Shown: positions 38,060 to 50,990, numbered from the stretch's first letter. The stretch is 64,000 nt of DNA from Panulirus ornatus (GCF_036320965.1 NC_092231.1:26350894-26414893); one strand, 5' to 3'. Translations and numbers: made by a program. The notes: a model not told the origin generated them from the sequence alone.

Positions 38060-38345
38060 CCACCCCTCACACCACGGGTGAGGAGCGCTCCTCCCTCGCA
38101 CAATGAGGGACACCTCCCTCACCCCACTGGTGTGGGCCACAGCTCCCTCACCCCACTGGTGTGGGCCACAGCTCCCTCACCCCACTGGTGTGGGCCACAG
38201 CTCCCTCACCCCACTGGTGTGGGCCACACCTCCCTCACCCCACTGGTGTGGGCCACACCTCCCTCACCCCACTGGTGTGGGCCACAGCTCCCTCACCCCA
38301 CTGGTGTGGGCCACAGCTCCCTCACCCCACTGGTGAGGGGGCACG
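38060..38345. repeat. 29-bp tandem repeat
   Basis: Nine near-perfect units of GTGTGGGCCACAGCTCCCTC plus ACCCCACTG, some with CACC for CAGC. All three frames stay open because of the absence of stops in the unit. Confidence 0.95.
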
Positions 38346-38349
38346 GCTC

Positions 38350-38790
38350 CATGACATCACGTGGGGCACCTCCCTATCACATGGGGGAACACCAACCTCA
38401 CAAACCTCACGCTCCACGGGGGTACCTCTCTCACACACCAGGGGGTAGCAACTATATATATCACGGGGGCATCTCTCTCTCACACACCAGGGGGTACCTA
38501 CTACATATACCACGGGGGCACCTCTCACACACCAGGGGTTGCCTTCCTCATATTCCACGGGGGGCACTAGCGTCACACACCACGTGAGCACCTCCCACCC
38601 TCACGCCAGGGGAGGAACACACTCCCTCACACACGGCGGGGACGCTAGCCTCACACACCACCTCCCACCCTCACGCCAGGGGAGGAACACACTCCCTCAC
38701 TGTACACGGCGGGGACGCTAGCCTCACACACCACCTCCCACCCTCACGCCAGGGGAGGAACATCTCCCTCACACACGGCGTGGAGCACCC
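38350..38790. repeat. Related GC-rich degenerate repeats
   Basis: Units around CTCACACACCAGGGGGTA and, from 38585, a cleaner ~75-bp unit with ACCTCCCACCCTCACGCCAG and GGGACGCTAGCCTCACACAC, in about two and a half copies. Confidence 0.8.
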
Positions 38791-39261
38791 TCCCTCCCAC
38801 ATCCAGTGATGGGGTATCTCTCCCATACATCACAACGATACATCTCGCCTGTCTCTACTCTCGCGTCATGTCCACCCATCTCCCCAGTAAAACCTCTATA
38901 TATTCCCTGTTGATAACACCAGACCGACCCACCCACAGACGTAACGTCCGAGTTATCCATATTTTCCGTCCCCGTTTTCTGTTTGCAATACTTCCATAGA
39001 TGTGAATAGTCGAGGTTCATGGTAAAGATGGCGAGAATGGGTCCATATATAAGTATATTTTTCTTTGAATTAGCCATTTAGATGGGTAGTAATTTATTGA
39101 TGACCCAATACCCACAGTTCTTAAGTAATGTCTTGTGAAAAATTGGGTTATATATGTGACGTGCGTGTAGCTCAAAGTAACGGGCTATTTCCTACCTATT
39201 GATGGTTCGTATTGAATTCACCCGAGCTTAGGCACGCTGGTAGCACACATGTAGTACATTA
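38791..39261. other. No recognised feature
   Basis: Ordinary composition. The 102-codon minus-strand frame (38769-39077) has no recognisable domain. Confidence 0.45.
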
Positions 39262-39545
39262 TTAACCCTTAAACACGACCTTACGACCCTCGGGTATGAT
39301 GACCGGGCGTGTGACATACCCCGGTATATGTAGATATTCTGTTTTTCTTAACAGATAACTTCGTTGTTGACCATCAGGTCTCCTGTTGTCTGTCTTTCCC
39401 CTGTACCCCTTACTGTTGTGCTCAAGGGTCGCACTGTTATGCCCATCGGTCATCATACCGTTGTGTCCAATGGTCGTACCGTTGTGCTTAAAGGTTGTAC
39501 CTTTGTTCCCAAGGGTCGTACCGTTGTGCTCAAAGGAGGTTCATC
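39262..39545. mobile_element. FB21 foldback element interrupted by an M66 repeat (F7)
   Basis: The left arm has AAACACGACCTTACGACCCT, then CGGGTATGATGACCGGGCG as the core. The right arm (39415-39545) has about six units of CTCAAGGGTCGTACCGTTG type. Between core and right arm, at 39350-39412, lies a copy of the M66 repeat (GTTGACCATCAGGTCTCCTG), apparently inserted into the element's centre. Confidence 0.75.
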
Positions 39546-39575
39546 TTGTCAGTAACGTAGCGTGAAACACAGTTA

Positions 39576-39577
39576 TT

Positions 39578-39616
<39 letters not shown>
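39576..39616. repeat. (GA)n microsatellite
   Basis: Uninterrupted GA run. Confidence 0.97.
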
Positions 39617-40468
<852 letters not shown>

Positions 40469-40497
40469 ACTTGATCAAGCGCTCAATTGTGATCCTT

Positions 40498-40501
<4 letters not shown>

Positions 40502-40571
<70 letters not shown>
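40502..40571. repeat. (TA)n tract
   Basis: TA run at the right edge of the palindromic element. Confidence 0.97.
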
Positions 40572-40574
<3 letters not shown>

Positions 40575-40654
40575 GAATTCAAGGGAAACGTCAGACTTGA
40601 ACATATATTTTAATTCTGTTCTCTGTGGTTAAGGTTAGTGTAAGAGAGGACAAG

Positions 40655-41155
40655 ATAGTTGCACAATACCGACACACTCAGCCAGGGTGAGATACCACCA
40701 GTATCAGCCAGGCTAGTGTGAAGGGTGCGATATACCACTCGTATGAGCCAAGCTAGTGTGAAGGATGCGATATACCACTCGTATGAGCCAAGCTAGTGTG
40801 AAGGGTGCGATATACCACCTGTATCAGCCAGGCTAGTGTGAAGGGTGCGATATGCCATCAATATCAGCCAGGCTAGTGTGAAGAGTGTGGTAAACCGTTA
40901 GTGTGAAGTGTGCAATATTCCACCAGTATCAGCCAGGCTAGTGTGAAGTGTGCCATATACCACCTGTATCAGCCAGGTTAGTGTGAAGGGTGCGATATAC
41001 CAACAATACCATCCAGAATAGTGTGAAGGGTACAATATACCACCTGTATCAGCCAGGCCAGTGTGACGGTGCGATATACCACCTTTATCAGCCAGGCTAG
41101 TGTGAAGTGTGCATTCCACCAGTATCAGCCAGGCTCGTGTGAAGGGTGCGATATA
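40655..41155. repeat. ~40-bp tandem repeat
   Basis: About twelve units of ATCAGCCAGGCTAGTGTGAA plus GGGTGCGATATACCACC-type sequence. Lengths vary by a few bases and quality falls to the right. Confidence 0.93.
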
Positions 41156-41289
41156 TAAGGATGTTGTATGTGCTGTACCGTTCGTTGTTCGACTCGGCTC
41201 AAATGATAACACAACACTACGTACGGTATTATAGTGTACGTCTGTCAACAAGTCATGTTGTTTATATCTGTGGTGCATAATACTGGGAT
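41156..41289. other. Spacer between two repeat blocks
   Basis: No feature recognised. Confidence 0.4.
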
Positions 41290-42195
41290 GAAACCCCTTG
41301 AACACGACGGTACGTATGCTCAGCAACACGGTACGACCTTGAATACGACGATACGTCTGTTCAGCAACACGGTACGACCTTGGACACGACGGTACGTCTG
41401 TTCAGCAACACGGTACGACCTTGAACACGACGGTACGTCTGTTCAGCAACACGGCACGACCTTGAATACGACAATGCGTCTGTTCATCAAGACGGTACGA
41501 CCTCGAACACAACAGTACTTCTGTTCAGCAGCCAGCACGGTACGACCTTGAACACGGCGGTACACCTGTTCAACAACACGGTACGACCTTGAACACGACG
41601 GTACGTCTGTTCAGCAAGACGGTACGACCTTGAACACGACGATACGTCTGTTCATCAAGACGGTACGACCTTGAACACGACGGTACGTCTGTTCAGCAAC
41701 ACGGTACGACCTTGAACACGGCGGTACACCTGTTCAACAACACGGTACGACCTTGAACACGACGGTACGTCTGTTCAGCAAGACGGTACGACCTTGAACA
41801 CGACGATACGTCTGTTCATCAAGACGGTACGACCTTCACGACGGTACGTCTGTTCAGCAACACGGTACGACCTTGAACAAGACGGTACCTCTGTTCAACA
41901 ACACGGTACGACCTTGAACACGACGGTACGTCTGTTCAGCAAGACGGTACGACCTTGAACACAACGGTACGTCTGTTCAGCTTGACGTTAGTCCTTTTGG
42001 TTAAAGGAATGACCTGACCTTTGACCTGATCCGTCAAGGACCAGGCCTTCAAACACATATGAAGCGTATCATCACTTGCAAGGATTGTATCTTCGGGCTC
42101 AAAGATCTTACCGTCTTGCTGAACAGACGTACCGTCGTGTTCAAGGTCGTACCGTGTTGCTGAACAGGCGTACCGTCGTGTTCAAGGGCTCGTAT
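41290..42195. mobile_element. FB21 foldback element, 44-bp-unit subtype (F8)
   Basis: The left arm (41298-41985) has about 15 units in which ACGGTACGACCTTGAACACG alternates with ACGGTACGTCTGTTCAGCAA, period about 44 bp. The core (41986-42105) has GACCTGACCTTTGACCTGAT and CAAGGACCAGGCCTTCAAAC. The right arm (42106-42190) has two reverse-complement units (TTGCTGAACAGACGTACCG, CGTGTTCAAGGTCGTACCG). Arm sequence co-varies: the novel CTGTTCAGCAA segment is present, inverted, in the right arm too. This indicates that both arms descend from one duplicated or gene-converted source. Confidence 0.85.
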
Positions 42196-42329
42196 GATTA
42201 TCATCAAGCAGGAACTAAGCTACAAGAATCTCTGTATAGAAAGGTTTGGAAAGTGTCATTGTCCCACATTAGGAGAATTGTAACAGAGACATAATTGATT
42301 GTGTGGTGTCCAATATTAGAATAGCAGTC

Positions 42330-42790
42330 ATGTTAATGGATACGGAAATATTCAGAAAGCTTTTCACATTGTACATAGGCCAAAGCCAGAATATGCTTCT
42401 CAGGTTTGATTACCGCACGTAAAGAAATGGTAGAGAAGGTACAGAGGAGAACAACAGAGATGGTACCAGAATTAAGAGAGCTGAGTTAGTGCAAGAGATT
42501 AGAGGCCATAAGTTTGTCAACAGTGGAAGAAAGAAGTTTAAGAGGTGGCTTGATCACATCCCACAAATTCTTAAACCAATTTGACGATATCAATAGTGAA
42601 CAGTTCCTCGAAAGACGTAAGGAGAGAGCAGCCAGAGGCCATAGCCTGAAAGTAAGCAAGAAAAGTGTTAGAAAATATGTAAACAAATACTTGTGTAAGT
42701 GGTAGACGAATGGAATAAACTGAATGATGAAATTGTGAATATTTACTACGTAAAGAAATTTAGAAAGTTGTGTGATGGTCGAGAAAGTAT
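42330..42790 (+). mobile_element. CR1/Jockey-like LINE C-terminal fragment
   Basis: Reads KAFHIVHRPKPEYASQV near 42355-42410, then ELS/ARD remnants, IVNSEQFLERRKERAARGHS (42590-42645) and WNKLNDEIVNIYYVKKFRKL (42705-42765). This is the usual C-terminal order of the group, with several shifts. The fragment is adjacent to another copy of the same lineage starting near 42940. Confidence 0.7.
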
Positions 42791-42939
42791 GGGGCCTCAC
42801 GAAGGTAGAACTCCCTCTCCGGACAGTGCAGATCGGCAGGTATGTACACTGTCGCTGGGGGAAAGGTTAGGTGCCAAGGGATAGGAAGAGGATTTCATTT
42901 TTTCTTTTTTAAGGAACCAGGAAGTTGAGTTGACTGAAC

Positions 42940-44180
42940 AACAAACATTTCCATCTGATGAATGTGGTGTCTGAGATACTGGAAAAGATAATCCCAAATA
43001 AAAAGAATGACTTCAAGGAAAGGAGAAATTACTTCAGCGAGAGACATCATGGATTCAGGGAAACGTGGTCGTGTGTAACAGCCTCATAGGTTCTCTGTGA
43101 GAGAGTGATCCCAGCTTGAAATAGAAATAAGATGAGAATTGTGTGCATCTGGACTGCCAGAAAGCATTTGACACTGTCATTCAGAGAGTTTATACAGAAG
43201 GGGGAAACTTCAGGCAGGATTAAAGGGGAGACTCCTTCAGTGTCAAGTAACTTCCTCAGTGGAAGGGAACAAAGAACAATATCAAAGGAGCCTCTCGTAG
43301 TGGGCGGGGTCACCACTGGCGCGAGCATGGCTCATCCCGGGACCATTGTTCTTCTTGATCTGTGTAAATGACTTGTCAGAAGGATTGGACTCTTGCTGGA
43401 ATATATTTTTGGATGATGCCAAGTTCACGAGGAAAGTGGAGGAAATAAAGAGCGATGAGGATTGCATCAGGTTACAAGGGGACTTCGACAAATTCCAAAG
43501 TTGGTGTGATACTTGGTTGATGAAATTCTACCTGATCAAGTGCATAGTAATGAAGGTTGCACTCGGGGAAAGAAGCCCTGGATACGAATGTTATCTGGTG
43601 GGAAATAAGACCGCGGGAATCTTTGTATGACAAGGACTTGGCAGTTGACATTGTCCCTCACCCGTCGCCAGGACCTCACATTAGGAAAATTATATCGGAG
43701 AAAATCCTTCCACTGGGAAATTATCTTATTACATTCACGTATATTGGCTACGAAATATTCCGGAAACTGTTCATAACTTACGCCAGGTCAGGTGTAGAAT
43801 AAGCCTCTGAGATTTGGCTATTGCATTTCAAGGAACTTGAGTAAGAACTGATGTAGAAGGTCCTGAGGAGAACGACAAAGGTGGCACATGAATTTAAGAA
43901 ATCTGAGTTTACAAGTGAAAGATTATGAGACATATTTGTTTCTCATATAAGAGAAAGGAGTAAAGATAATGTGATCACAACCTTTAAGTATTTAAAATGT
44001 TAACAGTGAATGATTCATCTTAAAGATGCAACGAGAAAATAATCAGTGCACAGAACATGGAATTAGACAAGGCTAGAAAAGCTGGTTAGACAAACGCTGG
44101 AGTGAACTAAGCTACGAAACAGGAGATACAGACAAGTAAGCAGAGGTTTGAAAAGTTGTGTAGTACCTGAGAAAATTGTG
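42940..44180 (+). mobile_element. CR1/Jockey-like LINE remnant, RT to C-terminus
   Basis: In broken frames: an NDFKERRNYFSERHHGFR-like palm segment (43005-43060), LDCQKAFDTVI-like (43148-43180), IPGPLFFLICVNDLSEGL with LDDAKFTRKV for motif C (43335-43440), LQGDFDKFQSWCDTWLMKF (43472-43530), DLAVDIVPHPSPGPHIRKI (43632-43690), EKVLRRTTKVAHEF-like (43855-43900) and GLKSCVVPEK-like at the end. The order matches the copy at 34620-35665, but point differences are many, so the two inserted independently or long ago. Confidence 0.75.
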
Positions 44181-44614
44181 AGATGTCCCACGATGTAGAG
44201 TATACAATCCCCCCCACTTCCCATATATAGTACAAATAGGTAATAACAAGTAGTAATCACACACACACACACACACTGCCCTCCAGTATTGTCCAGTGGT
44301 GGAGGAGGGCGAGCTAGCGAGCGAGCACGTCCAACAAGTGTGAGTGTTTTTTGTCTACTTGTTGCAGCGCCGTAAAGAACGCCAGGGGCTTGGCTCGGCT
44401 CTGGCCAGATATGCTCCTGCGGGAGGGAAGGAAAGCCGTTTTTGTTGGCCACTGTTACGTTTTCTTCCCTCACTTTATTTTTCTCGTGATCCTCACTTCC
44501 TTTTACGAGGAGTGTCTCGTGTGTTATGGTAATGTCCTGCTTTTGTTTTCGTGTATTTGTGGTTTTTGTCAGGGTTTTTTTTGCATATTTTTTATTCCCT
44601 CTTGTGTTTAGTTT
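44181..44614. other. No recognised feature
   Basis: A short (CA)n lies at 44259-44276. The overlapping 62-86-codon frames at 44344-44611 have no recognisable domain. Confidence 0.4.
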
Positions 44615-44639
44615 ATTTTGAAATATTTGCTCGTGTATA

Positions 44640-44748
44640 TATCCTGAGCGCTTCCGTGCACTACCACATCCTCACAGGACCAGTTACAGATGTGGTAATA
44701 CACGAAAGCGCGCAGGATTCTCGTGTTTCCTTTTCCAAGTAGTGTTTC

Positions 44749-44750
<2 letters not shown>
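44640..44750. mobile_element. Short inverted-repeat relative of the palindromic element (P3)
   Basis: ATCCTGAGCGCTTCCGTGCA...CCACATC at the left is complementary to GATGTGGTAATACACGAAAG...GCAGGAT at the right, with a ~18-bp loop. The right arm and the following CTCGTGTTTCCTTTTCC run parallel to ACACGAAAGTGCACTT...CGTGTTTCATT of P1 and P2. It ends at (TA)n, as they do. Confidence 0.55.

Positions 44751-44752
<2 letters not shown>

Positions 44753-44812
<60 letters not shown>
44753..44812. repeat. (TA)n tract
   Basis: TA run between P3 and the 3' end of copy A13, grading into ATT. Confidence 0.97.
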
Positions 44813-44815
<3 letters not shown>

Positions 44816-45533
44816 ATTATTTTTTATTATACTTTGTCGCTGTCTCCCGCGTTTGCGAGGTAGCGCAAGGAAACAGACGAAAGAAATGGCCCAACCCACC
44901 CCAATACACATGTATATACATACGTCCACACACGCAAATATACATACCTACACAGCTTTCCATGGTTTACCCCAGACGCTTCACATGCCTTGATTCAATC
45001 CACTGACAGCACGTCAACCCCGGTATACCACATCGCTCCAATTCACTCTATTCCTTGCCCTCCTTTCACCCTCCTGCATGCTCGGGCCCCGATCACACAA
45101 AATCTTTTTCACTCCATCTTTCCACCTCCAATTTGGTCTCCCTCTTCTCCTCGTTCCCTCCACCTCCGACACATATATTCTCTTGGTCAATCTTTCCTCA
45201 CTCATTCTCTCCATGTGCCCGAACCATTTCAAAACACCCTCTTCTGCTCTCTCAACCACGCTCTTTTTATTTCCACACATCTCTCTTACCCTTACGTTAC
45301 TTACTCGATCAAACCACCTCACACCACACATTGTCCTCAAACATCTCATTTCCAGCACATCCATCCTCCTGCGCACAACTCTATCCATAGCCCACGCCTC
45401 GCAACCATACAACATTGTTGGAACCACTATTCCTTCAAACATACCCATTTTTGCTTTCCGAGATAATGTTCTCGACTTCCACACATTCTTCAAGGCTCCC
45501 AGAATTTTCGCCCCCTCCCCCACCCTATGATCC

Positions 45534-45534
<1 letters not shown>
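44813..45534 (-). mobile_element. LINE-A 3' portion (copy A13, short-UTR subtype)
   Basis: The minus strand encodes an uninterrupted stretch of about 175 codons from [20 protein letters not shown] through [49 protein letters not shown] and [20 protein letters not shown] to a stop near 45014, then the short 3' UTR. It lacks the frameshift of A8 at the AAAAATGGGTATG position. With A8 and A2 it forms the youngest-looking group. Confidence 0.9.
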
Positions 45535-45575
<41 letters not shown>

Positions 45576-45582
45576 GTATATG

Positions 45583-45634
<52 letters not shown>

Positions 45635-45660
45635 CATATATATATACATATATATATATG
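45535..45660. repeat. Interrupted (TA)n with ACATATATGT palindromes
   Basis: TA runs broken at intervals by TATATGTATA and TATACATA, unlike the pure tracts elsewhere. This is consistent with an older tract. Confidence 0.93.
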
Positions 45661-47790
45661 GGGGGAGTAGCCAAGTAACTTAGAACAGATAGATTAAAGT
45701 CAACTACGGAAGTGAAAGTAATTCAAGGAAGCAGCGCGTAAATGTGCGGGTAAAGTATGTAGCATACAAGAAGGTTCATGTGGACTTATGAGAAAGGTTA
45801 GTGGGTGGTGGAATGAGGAAGTTTAATCGCGTGTGAGAGAGAACTTGGAGGTGTAATATATGGGACCTGCAGAGAGGAAGCAAGTGACTGGGAGAAGTAT
45901 AAGAGAAATTGGCAGGAGACCAAGAGATTGGTACAGCTGGAAATACGGGCTAATGAGACATTGGGTGAGAACATCTACAGATTTCATAGAGGATAAGAAA
46001 ATGTTCTGGAAGGAGATGAATAGTGGGAAGAGAATAAGAGAATATATGGGAACAAATGTAAGGAAATCATAAGGGGAATCAGTGACATGTGAGGATGTTA
46101 TGAAGAGATGAATTAGTGTAATGTTGGACCAAAGGATGTGTTACGAAAGTTACGGAAGAGGGAGGCGGATGTGGTGTGTTTGGGACGAGGAGGCGTGCAG
46201 AATGAGTCATGACAATGGTAAAAACAAAGGTGGTCGTGAAAAGTGAGAAGTGCACATGATAAAGTGTGGCAGAGCAGCAGGAGTGGGTGGGACTGCGGTT
46301 AAGATTATCAAGAAAGGGGGTCACAATGCCGTTGACTGGTTAATGAGGCTGTTTAACGTTTGTATGACCCAGGGTTAGGTGCCAGAGGTCTTGCAATATA
46401 AGGGCAAGGAACTGAATTTTCGAACTAAGGAAGTAAATATCTGTTTTGACTGGTGACTGAGAGGGTGGTGATTTGTACTGAGCATTTGACTTGGAAGAAG
46501 CGATGTGGCATCAGGAGTGATAAAGAATGTGTAAACTAAGTGTATGCTCTGCAAAATTTGCGAGAAATGCTTGGGGAAAGAGAATTCGTTCGTGGAATTT
46601 ATGAATCTGGAAAAAAAATCTTTTAGCGTTGACAAAGATGTGTTATGGAAGGTGCAACTAATATATATTGGAGGAGGAAATCTACTAAATGCATTGAGGA
46701 GTTTTTACCAGGAGAGCAATGCGTGTGCGCAAGTAGGAATGGAGGAGGGTGGGTTGCTCTCGGTGAAGATGGATCTTTGTCAACGCTGTTGGGATGGGGG
46801 GAGGTGAGTCAGTTGCTGTTTGCAAATGACGTCTGTGATAGCAAACTCGAGAGAGAATTCCAAACGCTGGTGTCAGAGTTTGGGAGACTCTGTGGAAGGA
46901 GAAAGTTGATAATTACTATGAACAAAAGTAAGGTAATGAGGAGCAGCACTGGGTTGGGACAGGATGGTTTGAATGTAATGGGGAAGGACCAGCTGGAAGT
47001 GGAGTGTTTTACATACCTTGGAACGGAAGGAGGAAAGGATGGGACCATGGGAGCTGAGGTGGGTCGTAGGATAGAAGGGGAAGCCAAGGTCTTGGGTGCA
47101 TTGAGGAGCTTGTGGAAGGAGCGGCCTGTGTATGTAAGGACAAAAATGAGTATGTTGGTGGGAATGGTAGCACCGGCAGTGTTGTATGGAGATGAGGCTT
47201 GGACCTTGATGCACTGGAAAGGAAGGTGGTGGATGTGTTGGTAGTGAAATGCCTGAGGACGATGTATGTGTGAGACAGATTGATCATGTAAGAAATTACT
47301 GTTAGAGAGAGGTGTTGTAGTGACCGGAGCCTGATGGACAGGGCTGACTAGGGTGTGCTGAAATGGCTTGGGTATATCGAAAGGATGAGTGAAGAAAGAT
47401 CGACCAAGAGGATTTATGTGTCAGACTTGAGGGGAACAAGAGAGTGGGGGGGGGGGCGATGAGGAGGGAGTGAACTGAAAAAGACTTTGGGATATTGTCA
47501 TCAGAACATTCAAGAGGGTGAGAGGCGTGCATTGGACAGAATTGATTGATCTGATCTAGTGTATGGGGACGACTTGCTGTTAGTAGGCTGAACCAAAATA
47601 ATGAAGTGCTCAAGATAAACCATAGGCCTATGGGGCTTGGCTGTGCCTGGTGGGCTGTGGTTTTGGTGCATCATACATGATCAGTAGATACTGGATAGTG
47701 AAGCCACCGTTTGTATGTTCTGATGGGGTCCTCACAAAAAGGGGGAGGGGGAGAAGGCACGTAGGTATAAAAAAAAAAATACATATATGT
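45661..47790 (+). mobile_element. Diverged LINE-A copy (A14), RT region to 3' UTR
   Basis: Broken frames follow LINE-A in order: KRNWQETKRLVQLEIRANE (45900-45960), a VVCLGRGGVQNES-like segment (46170-46210), YALQNLREMLG (46540), QLLFANDVCDSK for motif C (46812-46850, FADD changed to FAND), GRRKLIITMNKSKVMRSS, FTYLGTEGGKDGTMGAEV, VGMVAPAVLYGDEAW and RTFKRVRGVHWTELID. A UTR-like block follows to about 47790. Divergence from A8 is large. No (TA)n tail remains at the 3' end. Confidence 0.82.
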
Positions 47791-48456
47791 ATATGTACAT
47801 GTGAAGAGAAATGCACTGTCGCAAATATGTATGAAGATGGACTCTTGATTAATGGAGACTTGACTTTATCTTTCTAAGATTGTTTCGGTCCATCGCGGGT
47901 TCTTCTCGCTCGTCACTACCCGCGGTAGGGACCGTATATATACAGACTTCAGTAACCTGTGCATCTTACTGGCATACCACCTGGGGAACGCTGCCCTCCC
48001 CCACCACCTGCTACCTGACCTGAAAGGTTGATGCCATATCAGACAGGATGGCTGACTCTTCCCTCACTTACCTTAACAATTTGCCCAAATCTTTATCCTT
48101 ATCAGAAAATATTGCTCCTCATTAGACGGACAATTTCTCCGTTGGATGAATTACGATAAGAATAAAGATTTGATGAATTACCAGTGGAGGGAAATGAGTC
48201 GTCCTGCATCTCGTATGGTCGTGGCATTAATCTCTCAGGTCACAACAGGTGGGGTAATTATGGGTGTCCTAAGTCATATGTTGTTCATCCTGGCAAGGTT
48301 GCCTCAGCAGGAGGAGATGTCGTCTACTGTGTCATTGTCAGGCCCACCATCTGTGAATGGCTCGTGGTGGACTGACTTCGTTCTCAAGGAATATAATGAA
48401 GAAATAAGAATCTTCAAAAGGCGAAGTTCTTCACATATATTTAAGTCAGTGCGCTG

Positions 48457-48512
<56 letters not shown>

Positions 48513-48863
48513 GCGCGCGCGCGCGAATATAGAGCATATGAACAGAGCCAAATATAATGTAAAAAGAGATTTGATTATGATAAGGTTGGTACAGTGATGG
48601 TCCCCGGGCCTGATGAAGGTCATGGCCCGCGCCTCCTGCTCTCTGGCTTTATCTCTCTTATCTTAATTCGTCATATCTTAATCTCAGCGTTACGGTTGGT
48701 AGTGCCTCTGTCAGGGTTCTTTTATCTCGTACTGTGTGTTATCTGGGCCTAGCAGCCTCCCGGAGGAGAGTTGATCTCTGTGTCATTTCCTTATCTTTCA
48801 TATCTCTTTTTGTATATATGAACACACACACACACGCACCACACGGACACACACACAGCACAC

Positions 48864-48921
<58 letters not shown>

Positions 48922-48956
48922 ACACACACACACACACACACGTACACATTTTCCCC
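47791..48956. other. Unassigned stretch with TA/CG and CA tracts
   Basis: (TA)n at 48464-48507 followed by (CG)n to 48526, and (CA)n at 48822-48942. A 128-codon frame at 48146-48532 is non-repetitive for its first ~95 residues but has no domain I recognise. Confidence 0.45.
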
Positions 48957-50990
48957 TTTGAGTTGGAACAGGAGAAGCGAAGGGGGTAGTGCTCGGTGTC
49001 CTCTTAGGCTAAGGCCAGGGCGTCTGGTTGTTTGTAGATGTAACCAAGATGGGAGGAGAGGAGAGATGGGTAGTGGGTTAGGAGGAAATACCACCAGTGG
49101 GCGTTACTGGATTACTTGCAGGTTGATAGGCGTGCAAGAGACAGACTCTTGAATGTGTATGTTCTGACAGGGGCAGCTGGTGGGATGTCTGATCATTACC
49201 TGGTGGAGGTAAGGGTAAAGCTTTGTAGAGGGTTTTGGAAAAAGAGGAAATGATATGGATGAGAAAAGGGTGATGAAAGTAAGTGAGACTGGAGAGGAGA
49301 CTTGTGAAGAAATACCCGGGGAGATTGAGTGGGGAATGTCAAAAGGCGATAGTTAACGAAAATAGGGTAATGGGTGAGGAATGGGAGGTATTTAGGGAAC
49401 CAGTGCAGGCACGTGTGAGAGAAGTGTGTAGCATGCGTAAGGTGGGAGATGGGTTGGCGATAAAGGGTAGTTAGTGGTGAGATGATAAAATGAAGTTGCA
49501 AGTGAAAGAGGAAAGAGTTTTATAGATGGTATTTTCAGGGACGGAATGCGAGTAATTCTGATATCTGTAAGAGAACGCGGCAAGAGACAAGAGTAAAGTG
49601 CAGGGGCTGAAAAAGAGGGCAAATGAGAGTTTGTATGAGCGAGAATCAGCAGATTTCAGTGAGAATGATATGTGGAAGGAGATTACCAGTATAAAAAAGA
49701 ACAAACGGGAATTCGGTGAATGGGACAAATAGGGGAGTGGTAACAGAGTGAGAAGGGTGAGAGGAGATGGAGTGAATACTTGGATAATTGTTGAATGTGT
49801 TTGATGATAGGATGGTAGATGTAGGGTGTTTGGGTAGGGGCTATCTGCGAAGTGAGAGTCATGCCAAACAGTTTAGTGAAGAGAGAAAGAATGGTGAAAG
49901 CCTCGCGTAAGATGAAATGTGGCAAGGCGGCTGGAGTAGATGATACTGGAGGTGAATGTCGTAAGAAAGGAGGCGACTGCGTTGTACGGTGGATAGTTAG
50001 GATTTTCAGTGTATGTATGGATCATGGATAGGTTCAGGAGGATTGGCGGAATGCACGTATAGTGCCAGTTTATAAAGGCAGGGGGTACGTGGGAAAGTGT
50101 TCGAATTACAGAGGTATGGCTTTGTTGAGTGTATCTGGTAAGGTGAATGGAAAAGTGGTGATTTAGAGGGTAGTGGCATGCATCGCGGTTTCAGGAAGAG
50201 GATGTGTGGATCAGGTGTTTGCTTTGATGAATGTATGCTAGAAATACAAAAACAGATGGATTTGTATGCTGCGTGTATGGATCTGGAGAAAGCATATGAT
50301 AGCGATGATGGAAATTCCTTGTGGAAGGGATATGAATATATGGTTTACGAGGAAAGCTGCGAGAAGCAGTGATGTTATCGAGAGTGTAAGGCGTGTGTGC
50401 GAGTAGGTGAGAAGGAAAGTGAGTGGTTCCAGGCGAAGATTGATCTGCAGCAGGGGTGTGCGATGTCACTATGGCTATTGAATTTATTTATGCTTAGGTT
50501 GGTGAGGGAGGTAAATGGAAGGGTCTTGGGGAGAGGGGCGAGTATGCAGTCTTTAGGGGTGAGGGGGGCCTGGGAAGTGAGTCACTTGTTTCTCGCTGAT
50601 AACACGGTACTGGTGGCAGAGTTGGATGAGAAAACTGCAAAAGTCTGTGTTTGGGAGTGTGTGTAAAAGGAGGAAATTGAGAGTAAATGCGATTAAAAGC
50701 AGGGTTTTTAGGTTTAGCTTGCAAAGAGAATGGTTATTGAGGTTGTGAGTTGGAATGGAGAAAACTTGGAGGAAGTGGGAAGTTTTAGATACCTTAGAGT
50801 GGACTTGGCGGCGAATGGAACCATGGAAGCGGAGGTGAGCCATAGGGTGGGTAAGGGGGTGAAGATTGTAGGATCATTGAGGTATGTTTGTACAGAGAGG
50901 TCACTATCTGGGAGGGCGAAAATGGGTATGTTTGAAGTTACAGTCGTCCCTGTAGAAAGTGTTAAGCATCAACGGTTGGTGGAATTAATT
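48957..50990 (+). mobile_element. Diverged LINE-A copy (A15), from endonuclease start to C-terminal region
   Basis: It opens with WNRRSEGGSARCPLRLRPGR and VVCRCNQDGRRGEMGS (48960-49070), matching the endonuclease start of A9 (NRRSHAG...RLRLGCLNVCGCNQD). Most of the endonuclease is deleted. The linker and RT follow in broken frames: MDLYAACMDLEKAYDSDD for motif A (50255-50305), QGCAMSLWLLNLFM (50450-50490), LFLADNTVLVAE for motif C (FADD changed to LADN), SFRYLRVDLAANGTMEAEV (50785-50835) and KMGMFEVTVVP (50920). The rest of the C-terminus and the UTR are missing. Confidence 0.85.

Noticed and set aside
38042..38587. 181-codon frame with LTPLVWATAPSPHWCG repeats
   Set aside because: It is the 29-bp tandem repeat read through. 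All three plus frames are open because the unit lacks stops.
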